A DNA stretch of 64,000 nucleotides from Primula veris (lineage: Eukaryota > Streptophyta > Magnoliopsida > Ericales > Primulaceae), in assembly GCA_963682055.1 (NCBI GenBank), contig OY821746.1, forward strand, positions 29,330,481-29,394,480, written 5' to 3'. The translations under genes were made by a program, and so were the position numbers. The notes under the pieces were generated by a model. It made no database searches and was not told the origin of the DNA. It saw only the letters and a list, made by a program, of their open reading frames with translations. Positions 11,678 to 23,048 of the stretch are shown here, piece by piece (position 1 is the stretch's first letter; every line of letters begins with the position of its first letter).

Positions 11678-13981
11678 GTGCCATTGCTTGGGTGCTTGTT
11701 TGAGTCCATATAGAGACTTTACAAGTTTGCACACCATGTGCTCTTTCCTTGGAACCACAAACCCTTCAGGTTGTTCCATATAAATTTCCTCTTCTAATTC
11801 TCCATTTAGAAAAGCCGTTTTTACATCCATCTGATGTATTTCCAGATCAAACAATGCCGCGAGAGCAATGACGATACGAATCGACGTTTTCCTGGAGACA
11901 TGAGCGTATGTGTCGAAATAATCGACACCTTCAGTTTGCCTGAAGCCTTTGACTACAAGTCTTGCCTTGTATTTCTCGATCGTGCCATCAACCTTTAACT
12001 TCCTCTTGAAGATCCACTTGTGACCTAGGGGCTTGCATCCTTGCGGAAGATCCACCAGTTCCCAAGTGTGGTTTTGCATAATCGATTCAATCTCATTATT
12101 GATTGCTTCTTCCCAATATTGGGAATCCGGTGTTGACATAGCCTGTTGATATGTCACCGGTTCACCTTCTATCATGAACGTTACGAAATCAGGCCCAAAG
12201 GAAGTTTCCTTCCTTGCCCTTTTACTTCGTCGAGGCTCTTCCTCTTCTTCTTTTTTTGACGGTTCACTTGCCCCCACATTTCCATCACTGTTCAACTCTT
12301 GAGTCTGTACAGGTGTTGGCATTCTGTGGGGAAAGATGTCCTCAAAGAAAGAAGCCTCTCGGCTTTCAATTATCGTATCTACGTGCACATCAGGATTTTC
12401 CGATTTGTGTACGAGAAACCGATACGCACTGCTATTTTGTGCATATCCAATGAACACGCAGTCCACTGTCTTCGGACCAATTCTCATCCTTTTAGGAGCG
12501 GAGATTAGGACCTTAGCGAGACATCCCCAAACCCTCAGGTTCTTATAGCTAGGTTTATAACCTCTCCATAGTTCGTATGGTGGTTTGTCTCGCTTCTTGT
12601 GTGGTAACTTGTTTAAAACATAGTTAGCGGAAAGCAATGCTTCCCCCCACATGTTCTGGGGTAATCCAGAACTTATCAACATCGCATTCATCATTTCTTT
12701 GAGCGTTCTATTTTTACGCTCCGCAACTCCATTTTGCTCCGGGGAGTATGGAGCTGTGGTTTGATGAATGATGCCATTTTCCGCACATATTTGTGCAAAC
12801 GGCGCTTCATATTCGCCGCCTCTATCACTCCTCAATATTTTAATCTTTTTATTGAGTTGATTTTCTACTTCAGTTTTATATAGAGTGAACATATCTACTG
12901 CATCGCTTTTACTTTTCATTAAGTAAACGTAACAGTATCCAGTACAGTCATCTATAAAAGTTATGAAGTATCTTTTACCTCCTCTTGTTTGAATAAATTT
13001 CAAATCACACACATCTGTGTGAATCAAACCAAGAGGTTCACTATCTCGTTCAACATGTTGAAACAATGATTTGGTTAAATTTGCTTCTACACATATTTCA
13101 CATTTATGTTGTTTATTAAAGACAAAGTTTGGTATTAGTTGCAGTGATATTAATTTCTTCATAGAATTAAAATTCACATGCCCTAATCTACCATGCCACA
13201 AATGAAATGACTCAAAAATATAAGCAGAATCTGAAATATTATTATTGGCCAACTTGGCAACAGTCATTACATTACTGGTACTGGCCTCAGCCTTAGCACC
13301 TTTATTAGCGAACTCAGCCTTAGGAGCTGGAGTTCCTACATTTAACTTAAACATGCCGTTTGTCATATAGCCACGGCCTACATAAATACCATTCTTGGTG
13401 ATTACAACTTTATCGGATTGAAAAACTAGTTTAAAACCCTTCTTCACCATAACCGAGCCTGAAACCTGATTCTTGCGAATATCTGGTACATGGAGCACCC
13501 CAATCAGCGTGAGCTCTTTTCCTGAGGTCAGGTTCATCACCACAGTCCCCTTTCCTTCCACCTTGGAAGTAGCAGAGTTGCCCATGAAGCAGGTCTCACC
13601 AACCACCGCCTCGTAGGTCTTGAACATCCACCTGTTGGAGCAGATGTGGCTCGTGGCGCCGGTATCTAGCCACCATTCCTTGGGGTTGCTTTCCACAATA
13701 TTCACTTCGGAGACCACTGCAAAGAGATGCATGTCATCCTCTACTCCCTCGGCCACATTGGCCAGAGCTGGAGCCCTCATCTTCCCCTTGCCCTTAAAGT
13801 TCCTCGGTGGGTTTTTGGGCTTAGCAATGCGTTTATTGTCATAACAGTCCGCGGCACGATGACCGGTCTTGTTACACACAAAGCAGGTTCCCGCAAATTT
13901 CTTTACAGCAACAGCACTGCCTGCGTTGTCAGGGCATTTCCGCTTGACACGCGTGGCCTCAATCACATGGGCCTTTGCCAC
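11375..13981 (-). pseudogene. Copia pol polyprotein, reverse transcriptase truncated
   Basis: The 868-codon open frame encodes the pol part of the polyprotein. In order it shows a CCHC zinc knuckle (C33, C36, H41, C46), aspartic protease [10 protein letters not shown] (D106), an integrase HHCC region around 260-297, an integrase core with HTDV (D323), RSDRGGEY (D386) and [11 protein letters not shown] (E421), and the first part of a copia reverse transcriptase from about residue 625. The reverse transcriptase stops at [12 protein letters not shown]. The YVDD active site and RNase H are absent. The frame then runs into LTR minisatellite and gives an artificial repetitive tail ([20 protein letters not shown]). 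The Met at 13981 is not a natural start: pol is in the same frame as gag upstream and separated from it by one TAG. The gag style suggests a Tork/Tnt1-like lineage, tentatively. Confidence 0.92.
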
Positions 13982-14026
13982 CGAGCTACTAGCAATACCG
14001 CCTTTCTTTCCAGAACGGCGGTTGTT

Positions 14027-14650
14027 CTACTCGATATTCAACCTCTCTATGAGCCCCTCCAGACTCATTGCCTTCCGCTTATGCTTCAGGTAGTTTTGAA
14101 ACTCCTTCCATGACGGTGGCAGTTTCTCAATCATGAGAGCCACCTGGAAGGGTTCATTGATAACTAGCCCTTCAGCATCAAGCCGATGGTATATGAGCTG
14201 TAGCTCCTCAACCTGCTCAATGACACTCCTATTATCAGTCATCATGTACTCGTGAAAGTCCGTGACGACAAATTTCTTTGCGCCAGCGTTATTCACCTTG
14301 TACTTCTTAAGAAACCGGGTTAAGTTTAGGGTGGTTAAATAAAACAGCATCTTTTGCTGCCAACGTTTGAAGTTGTCACCCCTAAACTTTTCCGGCTTCT
14401 CCAGATGAGAGGTCGGCAAAACAGGCATAGCCGAACGCATCGGTGCCTTGCCCCTGGCCGCAGCCATAGCCTTGGCCGCAGCCGCAGCTTTGGCCGTAGC
14501 ATCAGCTTGGGCCGCAGCCGCCGTAGCATGCGCCTGAGCGTCAGCCCCCACATTTGCATCGCCCGTAGTGTTATGGACATTCCCACCAACCACTACGTCA
14601 TGCGAACTCACCGAAGGGACAATAGGATCAGAGATGTTTTCGTTCGTCAT
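14027..14650 (-). pseudogene. Copia gag, separated from pol by a nonsense codon
   Basis: The 207-residue frame starts at an ATG (14650) and carries an alanine-rich stretch (residues about 35-72), then the copia gag core KFRGDNFKRWQQKM and IEKLPPSWKEFQNYLKHKRK. In plant copia elements gag forms the virus-like particle and is followed in frame by the zinc knuckle. Here it ends at TAG (14027-14029). The next codons, in the same frame, continue to the zinc-knuckle region of pol at 13881-13843. A single point change therefore interrupts gag-pol. With the reverse transcriptase deletion, this marks a dead copy. Confidence 0.88.
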
Positions 14651-14972
14651 CTTTCGGTTTCTGAAAAGACAACCAAAAGACTATAAGATACGCGTATTTG
14701 AATATTCTTGAACAAAACACCAAGTATAGAAAACTTGGTTTCTGTAAAAGAAATAAGATACAAAATAAATTAATTCAAGCTAATACCAAACTGGTTGGTA
14801 TTTTCTCGAGAACGGTATAAATACCAAAATTAGAATAAAACAATTCTTGGAATTTTTCTTTGCTACAAATATTCTAAGACCAGAACTGTAGCGGAAGAAT
14901 CACTATTCCTTTTAATTTAAAAATTAAAATAAAACAGTACACAAACCAAAAAATAAGATTATCGGTTAAGAA

Positions 14973-16326
14973 TGTTGGTTTTGGTGTACGTAAAAGCAAT
15001 AATTTAAAGTGCAAGGACTAAAAGGAAATAAACAATTTTATTTCTATAATGGAATGTGACTCTATTACAAATTCCGACACTTGCAGAAAGTAAATGCAAT
15101 TAATTAAAATTCCAGACAGAATAATATAAGTTATTAAACTGTTGGACTGGTTTGTAATTAACGAAACTGTCAAACAGAATAGTATAATTACTAAACTGCT
15201 GGACTATTTGTTAATTAAAATAAACTGCCAAACAGAATAGTATAATTACTAAACTGCTGGACTGTTTCTGGAATTAAATAAAATTACAGGACTGGAAAGT
15301 AAATTACAGAACAGAATAGAAATTACAGAAAAGAAAAGGACTGAAATGAAATTACAGAACAGGAAAATAAATTACATAATTGAAATGTACAGAATATGAA
15401 ATTGCGGAAATGTAAAGACGGAATAAAAAATGCAGGAAAAATAAATAGACGAGGCGACTGTTTAACAGTCTGCCCTTAACCGATATTCGCCTAACCACCT
15501 TTGAGGTTTCTGGTTATGTTTGGCGCTTCGATCCCAAGGTACAACGTCTCGAATGACTCGCCGGAAACTGGCGACGAGTCAAGGTCGAGCTGTTGATGAG
15601 TGGCTCTCTCTGGCTAAAATGTAATGCTTCTGTTTTGAGAGATGATATATGCTCTTGTGTTTTATTTCAGAATGTTATATCTTTGACCTGTGGGGGGGTC
15701 TGCCTATTTATAGGCTGGCTGAGTATCTCATTCATTAAAGTCACTTTACTACTGTCAGTTTTTCGAAATTCGAAACTGCAGTATTAACTTTGCAATGAAT
15801 TCATATTTATTGCAACAGTTACCGCTTTGCTGGAAATTTTCCCGAGCAGGAAATTTTTCCGAGCTGGAAATTTTGCAAGAGCAGAACACTTGGCCGAGCA
15901 GGACACTTTGGCCGAGCAGGACACTTTGCCGAGCTGGAGCACTTTCCCCCCGAGGAGGAGCTCTTTTCCTGAGGAGGAGCTCTTTTCCCGAGGAGGAGCT
16001 CTTTTCCCCGAGGAGGAGCTCTTTTCCCAAGGAGGAGCTCTTTCCTTTTCAATGTGGGATAATTCCCAATGAGTTATCCTCGTTAAACCCATTTTCCAGC
16101 ATTAAGAGTTTTCCTCTTTCTCAACCCCATTCTTTGACGCCAATTTCCATTCACTTCCATTCTCCGAATAGGTCATGCGACATACCGTTACGAACCTTGT
16201 CATACCATCTACTCAACCGTCTTGAGTATGGTGCCAAAAGACAACGGCTGTCACTTGGAATCTTGACTCAAAGATGGTCTCGTGACCATTCGAAAACTAA
16301 CATGTTAAACATGGTTTTTTCCAACA
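14973..16326 (-). repeat. Copia 5' LTR, complete
   Basis: This is a 1354-bp LTR with ends TGTTGG/CCAACA. On the minus strand it begins at 16326. About 280-380 bp in is a minisatellite of five roughly 19-bp units (GAGGAGGAGCTC core, about 15945-16045), followed by the TATA box at 15704-15713. The U5 side holds repeated words such as AATTACTAAACTGCTGGACT. No initiator-Met tRNA primer site (TGGTATCAGAGC) is visible beside the LTR, so the primer used is unclear. Confidence 0.92.
15704..15713 (-). promoter_or_regulatory. TATA box of the copia 5' LTR
   Basis: CTATAAATAG on the minus strand, a near-consensus plant TATA box, lies downstream of the U3 minisatellite. It is conserved in the 3' LTR (11295-11304) and in the solo LTR (20136-20145). 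Transcription would start about 30 bp further on the minus strand. Confidence 0.7.
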
Positions 16327-16331
16327 AATAC

Positions 16332-17385
16332 TCCACACTAAAAGTGGGTTACTGGTCTGTCTTAGTTCCCCAACAACAGTGGGTTCATTTCTATAGCAAT
16401 CATTATTAACTATCGATCCGTCTATCCGGATTGTTTATATTGTATAAAATGATTCATTCTCGGTGTTTGATCTTTATTTCGGGAATTTGCATTAGCATTA
16501 ATCAATAGAATTAATATATATAGCTTGTGATACCTGATAACGCATGGTGTTGTTAGCAAAGTTGAATTTTTTATCTTATAGGAGTATCAAAAGTTAGGAT
16601 CATAAAATATTATTGAGAATATTAGCAAAAGATCCAAGTTTCCCCTCTACATGTAGTTTCACTTTGACAACTTGAAATAATTCGGCTCTATACAGAAAAG
16701 TAAAAACATTTGTTAATGTACTACCATTATTTGACTTGCTTAATGCAGCAAATAATTCTCACTAGCTTTAGTTACCATTTAGGTTAAAATGCTTCGTCTC
16801 TGTAAGCATTTATTGTATGGTTTGTTGAATTGTTGTTCAGTGACAAACTCTATGTGGGTTGTTTAGCGACTAAGCATTACTTTCTGCAGAAATAGGTGTA
16901 TTTTTTTTGTTACTATCCTAAATCACCTAAACGCTTGCGGACTTGTAGATTTTAAACTTCTTTTTGGCTTAAGTTTGACTGTATAGTATATAGTTGACCA
17001 ACTTAAAAACTAAGATCATTTTGTAACTGTTTCCAGAAATTTTGTAGGCTTGAAAAACTTCAAACTGGACTAAGTTAACTTTTTTTTTCTCAAATCTTGT
17101 TTACTTAAAAGTTGTAGCCAATTAGTCGTGCTCCCCGCAAAAGATTAATCTTTCCTATGTTTACTACAGGGTGGAGCACATTTGCTAACAAGTATGAGGA
17201 TATGAAAAAAGAAGCTAGTGCTCCTTGTTGATTAGAAGTTTATGCGCTTGGATATTAAGGATTGTGGTTAAAAATATTAAATTCCTAGATTATTCTGATT
17301 ACTAGTTGTGCCATTTAGTATCTATCTTGGTAATTTAGTTTGCTTATAACTTAGACTCCCCTCTACTGCTGTAATTTGTTTTCAG
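16332..17385. other. Intergenic or intronic DNA upstream of candidate exons
   Basis: No certain exon. A short open stretch after the acceptor-like TACTACAG at about 17168 (WSTFANKYEDMKKEAS) has no donor that gives the phase required by the exon at 17386. Confidence 0.35.
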
Positions 17386-18927
17386 GAGGAAGCCATCTAT
17401 GCTATACTCTTTCGTACAGGAGACTACATTGACGGTACTGATATTTACTTAGGCCCGCCTAAAAAATTTGATCACCCCCTTAAAACATCGGTTAGTTGCC
17501 TATGACTCGTTTTTTTTATCACTAGTTTGTATTGTTTGGATATTTAACTGGATCTTTTTCTATGTTCCAGGAAAAAAAAAGCTAGGTCCATATTGCTTAG
17601 AGTTTATTTAAAGCTGCTCATATAAAACCAATTAAATGAAGCAGCCTAGGTTTTTATGCATAAATGGTATACGAGTTGATAGCGTAAATGGATGCAATGT
17701 AGTTGCTCTATACTATATTCATAATTATGGGCCAGGTCCGCTCTTCCTGTGCTTAGTACATGTCTAATTTTTTAGTCTTCTTGTGGGGAGTTGCCTTAAA
17801 AATCTAATTTTCACGAGCACACGATCATCATATATAGGGAGGGGTTTTAATCAATTTGGGGGTTTGGGTTTGCCTTAAAGATATCCTTTTTCCCCCAATA
17901 GAATTCCTTGCCTGGGCTTTATCAGTGTTTGTGTTGATAATTTGAGGTGTGGATTGTTCGGGTGATGAAATTGCCATTCAATTATGCACACATACACACA
18001 TACACACACCTATACATACATGTGTGAGATATCCCGTAGGTGCAAACTCTTTCTATATGATATTACCGAGTTTTACCGCTACATGAGTTTCAGTTTTGAA
18101 TTTGAAACTGTTCTTAAAAGTTATGAGAACCGCTAGACTATAACTGTTTTTGATTAGGAAGATTACAGGCTTTCATTGTTATCACCACAATGTACGAAAG
18201 TTAAACTGAACTGTAGGTTATAATAATTGTCTCTTCTTTTTTTTAGGCGTTGTACCCATGCCATGTAAGTGTGAGAAATTTACAATATATACTATCTATT
18301 TGCTGGGTTGTTTCAGGTGGAACCCTTTGATTCTAAAAAAATAACTGGCACGTTAAAATGGTTTACAAATGATATTCACGAAGACCCGGCGACACCATTT
18401 GTGATATCATCGGTTAGTTGAGATTTGATTTACATCCTTCTCCATCTTGTTTAAATTTTCTTGTAAAGCCAAAAAAAAATCAGAAAACTGCTGCACCTTT
18501 ATACTGGTGATGAACCAACCACATACAGCATCCTAGTTTTTATGCTAAGAATGTAAGGAGTTGAGAGCTAAAAAGTTGCTGCAATCAAACGAGGCGTATT
18601 AGTCGTTGCATTATAATGTATTTTAAACTTTATTAATAATGTTTTATGGTTTTCTTTTGCTTCTACTCTCTCAAAGCAGCACTTGTTATTATGTGGTGTT
18701 GGTGTATTATTAACTAGTTGGATTGTGTGTCTGTTCTTGTATGTACTGTATAGTTGGAGAATTTGATGTTACAAGAACTAGTCATGCAACCGATGATAAA
18801 CGAAGATGATCAGAATAAGAATAAGAGCAAGAAAATTGTTGTAGTATCTGAATATCTTAAGAGCATACCGAAGAAGATGAAAAACGATAAGAAGGGTTCC
18901 ATTCCAGATCTATTACAAAGTACTTGA
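17386..18927 (+). CDS. Candidate 3' part of an unrecognised gene (three exons)
   Basis: Three exons join in phase 0 with canonical GT-AG borders. Exon A is 17386-17490 (35 codons, begins EEAIYAILFRTGDYIDG, donor GTTAGT). Exon B is 18317-18412 (32 codons, begins VEPFDSKKITGTLKWF, donor GTTAGT). Exon C is 18754-18927 (57 codons and TGA, lysine-rich, ends SIPDLLQST). Acceptors are TTTTCAG, TTTCAG and ACTGTATAG. All three are open in one continuous frame, which is unlikely by chance. The 5' exons are not identified. The downstream part is hydrophilic with no membrane segment. I do not recognise the family. It could be a live gene with a short C-terminal domain, or a fragment left after rearrangement. 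Confidence 0.45.
17986..18022. repeat. CA-rich microsatellite in candidate intron
   Basis: ACACACATACACACATAC-type CA repeats lie in the intron between candidate exons A and B. Confidence 0.7.
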
Positions 18928-19491
18928 AATAAAAAACCGTAGAAGTTTGACGACGACTATGTTTAGCACAAGGTTCTGTTCTGATAATTTATATCTCTTC
19001 TCTTAATTTATCTATCTTTGTATAACACGGAAATTATATATTTTATGTGTATATGTATGTATTTATGTATAATTATACTTTAGTTGAATTTATAATTACG
19101 AAATTGAAAATATAAAAAATATTTTTTCAATGGCTTTTAATTATTTCGGTACAATTGAAAACATGTATCGATGTGTTTTCTTGGAAACTATCTGGGTAAA
19201 TTATGTAACATCTTATGTAGTTAGATAGATGATGACCTGGCATAGTAATTACTCAAATAGAACGAGGATATTTTGGTAAATTAGCATTTTTCAATCCTAG
19301 AAAATAAAGGAGGTGTACTGAATCATACCAAAACATTACGTTGGTGTACATCATGGAAATTTTGAGACGTTAGTGTATAAAATCAAAAAAATCGAAAAAA
19401 ACGCAAACGTTGGTATAGCAAATTATAATTTGCCCATTGTTAGAGTGATACAAACCGTGTTTTTTAAAGTTGAATACCATTATGGTACCAA
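18928..19491. other. AT-rich DNA after the candidate gene
   Basis: No gene is visible. This probably includes the 3' UTR and flank of the candidate gene. Confidence 0.5.
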
Positions 19492-20872
19492 TATCGTGTT
19501 GGAAAAATTGTAGCAAAACATGTTTTAACCATGTTTATTTCAAGTGGTCAGGGACCATCTTTGAGTCAATTTTCGATGCGACTACTCAGTTTTTTCTGAG
19601 GCCATACTCAAAGCGTTTGAGTAGCTCGTACAACGAGTTTCGCAACACTATATCGCATGACCTATTCGGAGGAAGGGTGTGAATGATAATTGGACTCGAA
19701 GGTTGATACTCGAAAGAGGAAATAAAGTCAATGCTGAAAAATGAGAAAAGAAATGGGATTTAACCCATGAGGGTTATCCCACATTGGAAAATCATGAGTG
19801 ATTTTTACAATATATATATACTAAGCTATCCCATGTTGATATTAATTAGTGTGTCCACATACACATGTGTGTATTGTGTACCACACATGGGCTTGCTTGC
19901 TCGTCGGGCTTGCTTGCTCGTCGGGGCTTGCTTGCTCGTCAGGTTTTCCTGTGCCTGTTCCTGTTCGGGAAAAGTGTTCCTGTTCGGGAAAAATACGCCT
20001 GTTCGGGAAAAAGCTTTCAGCAAAGTTGTAACTGTTGCAATAAATATGAATTCATTGCAAAGTTAATACTGCAGTTTCGAATTTCGAAAACTGACAGTAG
20101 TAAAGTGACTTTAATGGCTGAGATACTCAGCAAGCCTATAAATAGGCAGACCCCCCACATGTCAAAAACACAAACATTCTGAAATCAAACACCAGTAGCA
20201 TATATCATCTCTCCAAAAATTAGCATTACATTTTAGAACCAGAGAGAACCACCCACCAACAGCTCGACCTTGACTCGTCGCCAGTTTCCGGCGAGTCATC
20301 CGAGACGTTGTACATTGGGATCGAAGCGCCAACGCAACCAGAAACCTTAAGGTGGTTGGGCGAATATCGGTTAAGGGCATACTGTTAACAGTAGCCTCAT
20401 CTAATTGTTTATTTACATTCTGTCCAATTCTATTTCGCATTTAAATTCAGTTTTTTACATTCTGTCCTTTCAATTCAGTATTTTAATTCAGTATTTTAAT
20501 TTCCTGTACTTAGTTGTAGCTTTTATATTCTGTATTTACCTTTCTATAATTTACTTAAAATACTATTTCTATTCTGTAATTAGATTAGTTTCAATTCAGT
20601 CCTGTACTTTCAATTTAAAACAGAACAGTCCGGCTGTTAAGTTTATATTTTCCAGTCCGGCAGTTTCTTTTAATTGCAAATCAGTACATCAGATTATTAA
20701 TTAATAATAATCTGATAACGTTTGCTTTAATTATTTTTAGTACCTACATTTTGTAATCAGTTTATTGTATTCCATTTGGAAATTAATAAAGATTACACTG
20801 GTTTTATTTAATTCTTGTTTAGTCCTTTATTTATTATTAATTGTTATTTCGTACACGTAAACCAACATATCG
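19492..20872 (+). mobile_element. Solo LTR of the copia family, opposite orientation
   Basis: The 1371-bp LTR at 19497-20867 starts TGTTGGAAAAA and ends AAACCAACA. It is flanked by the 5-bp duplication TATCG (19492-19496 and 20868-20872), so it is a single insertion reduced to one LTR by unequal recombination. It is homologous along its length to the copia LTR at 14973-16326 (shared GCATGACCTATTCGGAG, TTATCCCACATTG, TATGAATTCATTGCAA, and the Tnn-TATA region). It has a TATA box CTATAAATAG at 20136-20145. In place of the GAGGAGGAGCTC repeats it carries GCTTGCTTGCTCGTCGGG units (about 19889-19945) and TTCCTGTTCGGGAAAA units (about 19950-20012). Confidence 0.93.
20136..20145 (+). promoter_or_regulatory. 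TATA box of the solo LTR
   Basis: CTATAAATAG lies about 640 bp from the LTR start and 120 bp after the U3 minisatellites. It could drive transcription rightward into 20200-20900. Confidence 0.6.
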
Positions 20873-21122
20873 ATATTTGATATGGTACGAACGACGATTG
20901 TGGGTAAGCGGTACAATAGGTATACCAATCTTTTTTTACCCATAAACCAAAATCCTTCTTCTCTATTTTCTTGAATAAAACATAATTTTGCGTAAAACAA
21001 GCAAGTTTGTTTTAAAACGTAGTAGTAGAAAAAATGAGTCCATTTCTTTTGGCACAAAAATTTGCCGAAATAGCCGACATGGATATTGATTTTTTATTGA
21101 ACATGGATTGTACAAGTACACC

Positions 21123-23031
21123 TGTCACGCCCCAAAATCCAAAAGACGAGGATATCGAGGCATGACCTTTTTAAATAAAAGGAAAACGAAACCTGTTGGT
21201 ACAAAATTAAAATTTTTAAAATAAAAGACTTGCGAGCTAAAGGAACAATTAACCAAAAAAATAAATGTATTTGCCAAACGCGGCTACAATCCTCAAAATA
21301 AAATATACATGAAAAGAAAGCAAAAGCCCGAACCCATGCAATACCGCGCTAATGCACCTAGCCAACGCCTCAAGCTAATTTGTACCTGAAAGACAAAAAT
21401 TGTAACGGTGAGTCCCACGCACATAACTAGACGGGACGGCACCACAGATACCGTCACTCCATCCCATAAATGCTAGAACTCACAAATTCTACAACTACGA
21501 TAAATGACGTATAAAAAGAAATATAATGACATTCTACAACTACGATAAATGACGTATAAAAAGAAATATAATGACATTCTACAACTACGATAATCTACGA
21601 ATAAAAAGAATATAACGACATTCCACAACTATGATAATTTAAATAAATTAACTAACATCAACACACATCTAAAGCATACATGGACCTCTCACGCCACCTA
21701 CCCCGGTCCGTAAGGTAGGTCATTCCCTATCCCTTCGGCCGTCATATGTCCCCGGAATTAGGGAGAGACATAGACCATTGCAACATAAAAGTAGATTTAT
21801 AGTGCGCACTTGGACCTCTCACGCCACTCGCCCCAGTCCGTAAGACGAGTCATTCCCTATCCCTTCGGCCGTCATATGTCCCCGGAATTAGGGAGAGACA
21901 TAGACCATTGCTAACATAAAAGTAAATAGTGCACACTGGGACCTCTCACGCCACTCGCCCCGGTCCGTAAGACGAGTCATTCCCTATCCCCTCGGCCGTC
22001 TTCTGTCCCCGGAATTAGGGAGAGACAGAGACCATTGCCACTACAGCTAACACACAAGGCCTCGGCCAATAATATAAATCCACGCAAATAACACATTCTC
22101 ATACGGCCTCGGCCAATAATATTATACCAATCAAATAACACCATCTCATACATCACGTAACGTAATACAACATAACATATAACCACATGTACTAGATTCG
22201 CAACTAGCCAAACGACTTCAATAGCGTAAAATCCCATTCGGGCATTTTAACAAACACCTAGTATGCACCATCTAAAACTCATCTCTATTCAACAATATTT
22301 CATCCAATTCTATCAACAACCATAATAACATATATTTAACGCATAAAACACGCAAACCCATCAATATTCTCATCAATCCGAAATCAATACATCTAAGGTC
22401 TCAACCTCTACTATTCAAATAAATGAAATTAAAAGTGTAACAACTAACCCCAATTAACAATATAAGAACATAATTACTATAAAAGGTAAAACCCCCAATT
22501 TCTAATAAACGTAAAACTTAATCCTAACATACACCCTCGTCTAGTCGCAATGGATAACCCCCGTTACCTTAGTGCGTAGAGGAGATGCTTCCGGTATAAG
22601 CCCGCTAACGGTGGTTTCCTTTTCCTCTTCTTCTTCTTCTTCTTTTTCTCTCTTCTTCTCTCTCTCTCTTCTTCTCTCTTCTGTATTTTGCTGGTTTTTG
22701 CTTTTGAAAAGTGGCTGGAAGGTTTATAAAAAGCTGTTTTGATATAGTTTGAGGTAACGAACTATTTGGTCCCCAAAGTTCTAAAAGTTAACGCTTAATC
22801 CAAAAATATTGTTTTACTACTCAAAAATAACAAATCTTTAGAAACAAATCTATTGGGTCCTTTTTATTAGCAAAATTAGTAACCGGTTTTTAAAATAAAG
22901 TTTTTCGGAAGAGTTTCGGTTTTTGGCTAAAAATTAGTCGAGTGACCGGTTTTTGGTAAAATTTTGAAGAAAACGTTTTTGGATAAATTAAATCATAAAT
23001 AAAACCATTTATAAAAATACGGGATGTTACA
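21123..23031 (-). repeat. Gypsy 3' LTR
   Basis: The 1909-bp LTR has the same length as its partner. The differences I found are at 22152 (A here, G at 30475) and 23022 (G here, A at 31345). It contains three tandem units of about 128 bp beginning at about 21681, 21811 and 21938, short repeats around 21488-21620, and a pyrimidine tract at about 22620-22680. Confidence 0.97.
21681..22040. repeat. Three tandem LTR units with covarying hairpins
   Basis: Units share GGACCTCTCACGCCAC, CCGTAAG, TCATTCCCTATCCC, CGGCCGTC and CCCCGGAATTAGGGAGAGAC. Each has a short inverted repeat: ACCTACC...GGTAGGT in unit 1, and ACTCG...CGAGT in units 2 and 3. The same array is repeated in the 5' LTR at about 30004-30363. 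Confidence 0.85.
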
Positions 23032-23048
23032 GCTAACCCTCCTTAAAA
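23032..23048 (-). other. Gypsy polypurine tract region
   Basis: On the minus strand TTAAGGAGGGTTAGC directly precedes the 3' LTR start. This purine-rich stretch is the expected plus-strand primer. It is short and interrupted by TT, as in many plant gypsy elements. Confidence 0.6.

Larger units (their letters stand above)
10558..16331 (-). mobile_element. Ty1/copia LTR retrotransposon, internally deleted
   Basis: The element lies between 5-bp target duplications AATAC at 10558-10562 and 16327-16331, and its ends are TGTTGG (10563) and CCAACA (16321-16326). The gene order on the minus strand is 5' LTR (right), gag, zinc knuckle, protease, integrase, partial reverse transcriptase, partial 3' LTR (left). 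The second half of the reverse transcriptase, RNase H, the polypurine tract and roughly the first 280 bp of the 3' LTR are missing. The TSD is intact, so this was one insertion that later suffered an internal deletion. The paired LTR parts differ at about a dozen positions in roughly 1 kb plus indels, so it is older than the gypsy element nearby. It cannot move by itself. Confidence 0.95.

Noticed and set aside
14940..14972. Copia primer-binding site next to the 5' LTR
   Set aside because: No TGGTATCAGAGC or other clear tRNA complement is visible there, so none is called.
11386..16409. Several frames of 60-200 codons within the copia LTRs on both strands
   Set aside because: They arise from the 19-bp minisatellite and LTR sequence, not from separate genes.
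21681..22040. CRISPR-like array (three similar units with spacers)
   Set aside because: Units are long tandem LTR repeats of a plant retrotransposon, present in both LTRs. Not CRISPR.
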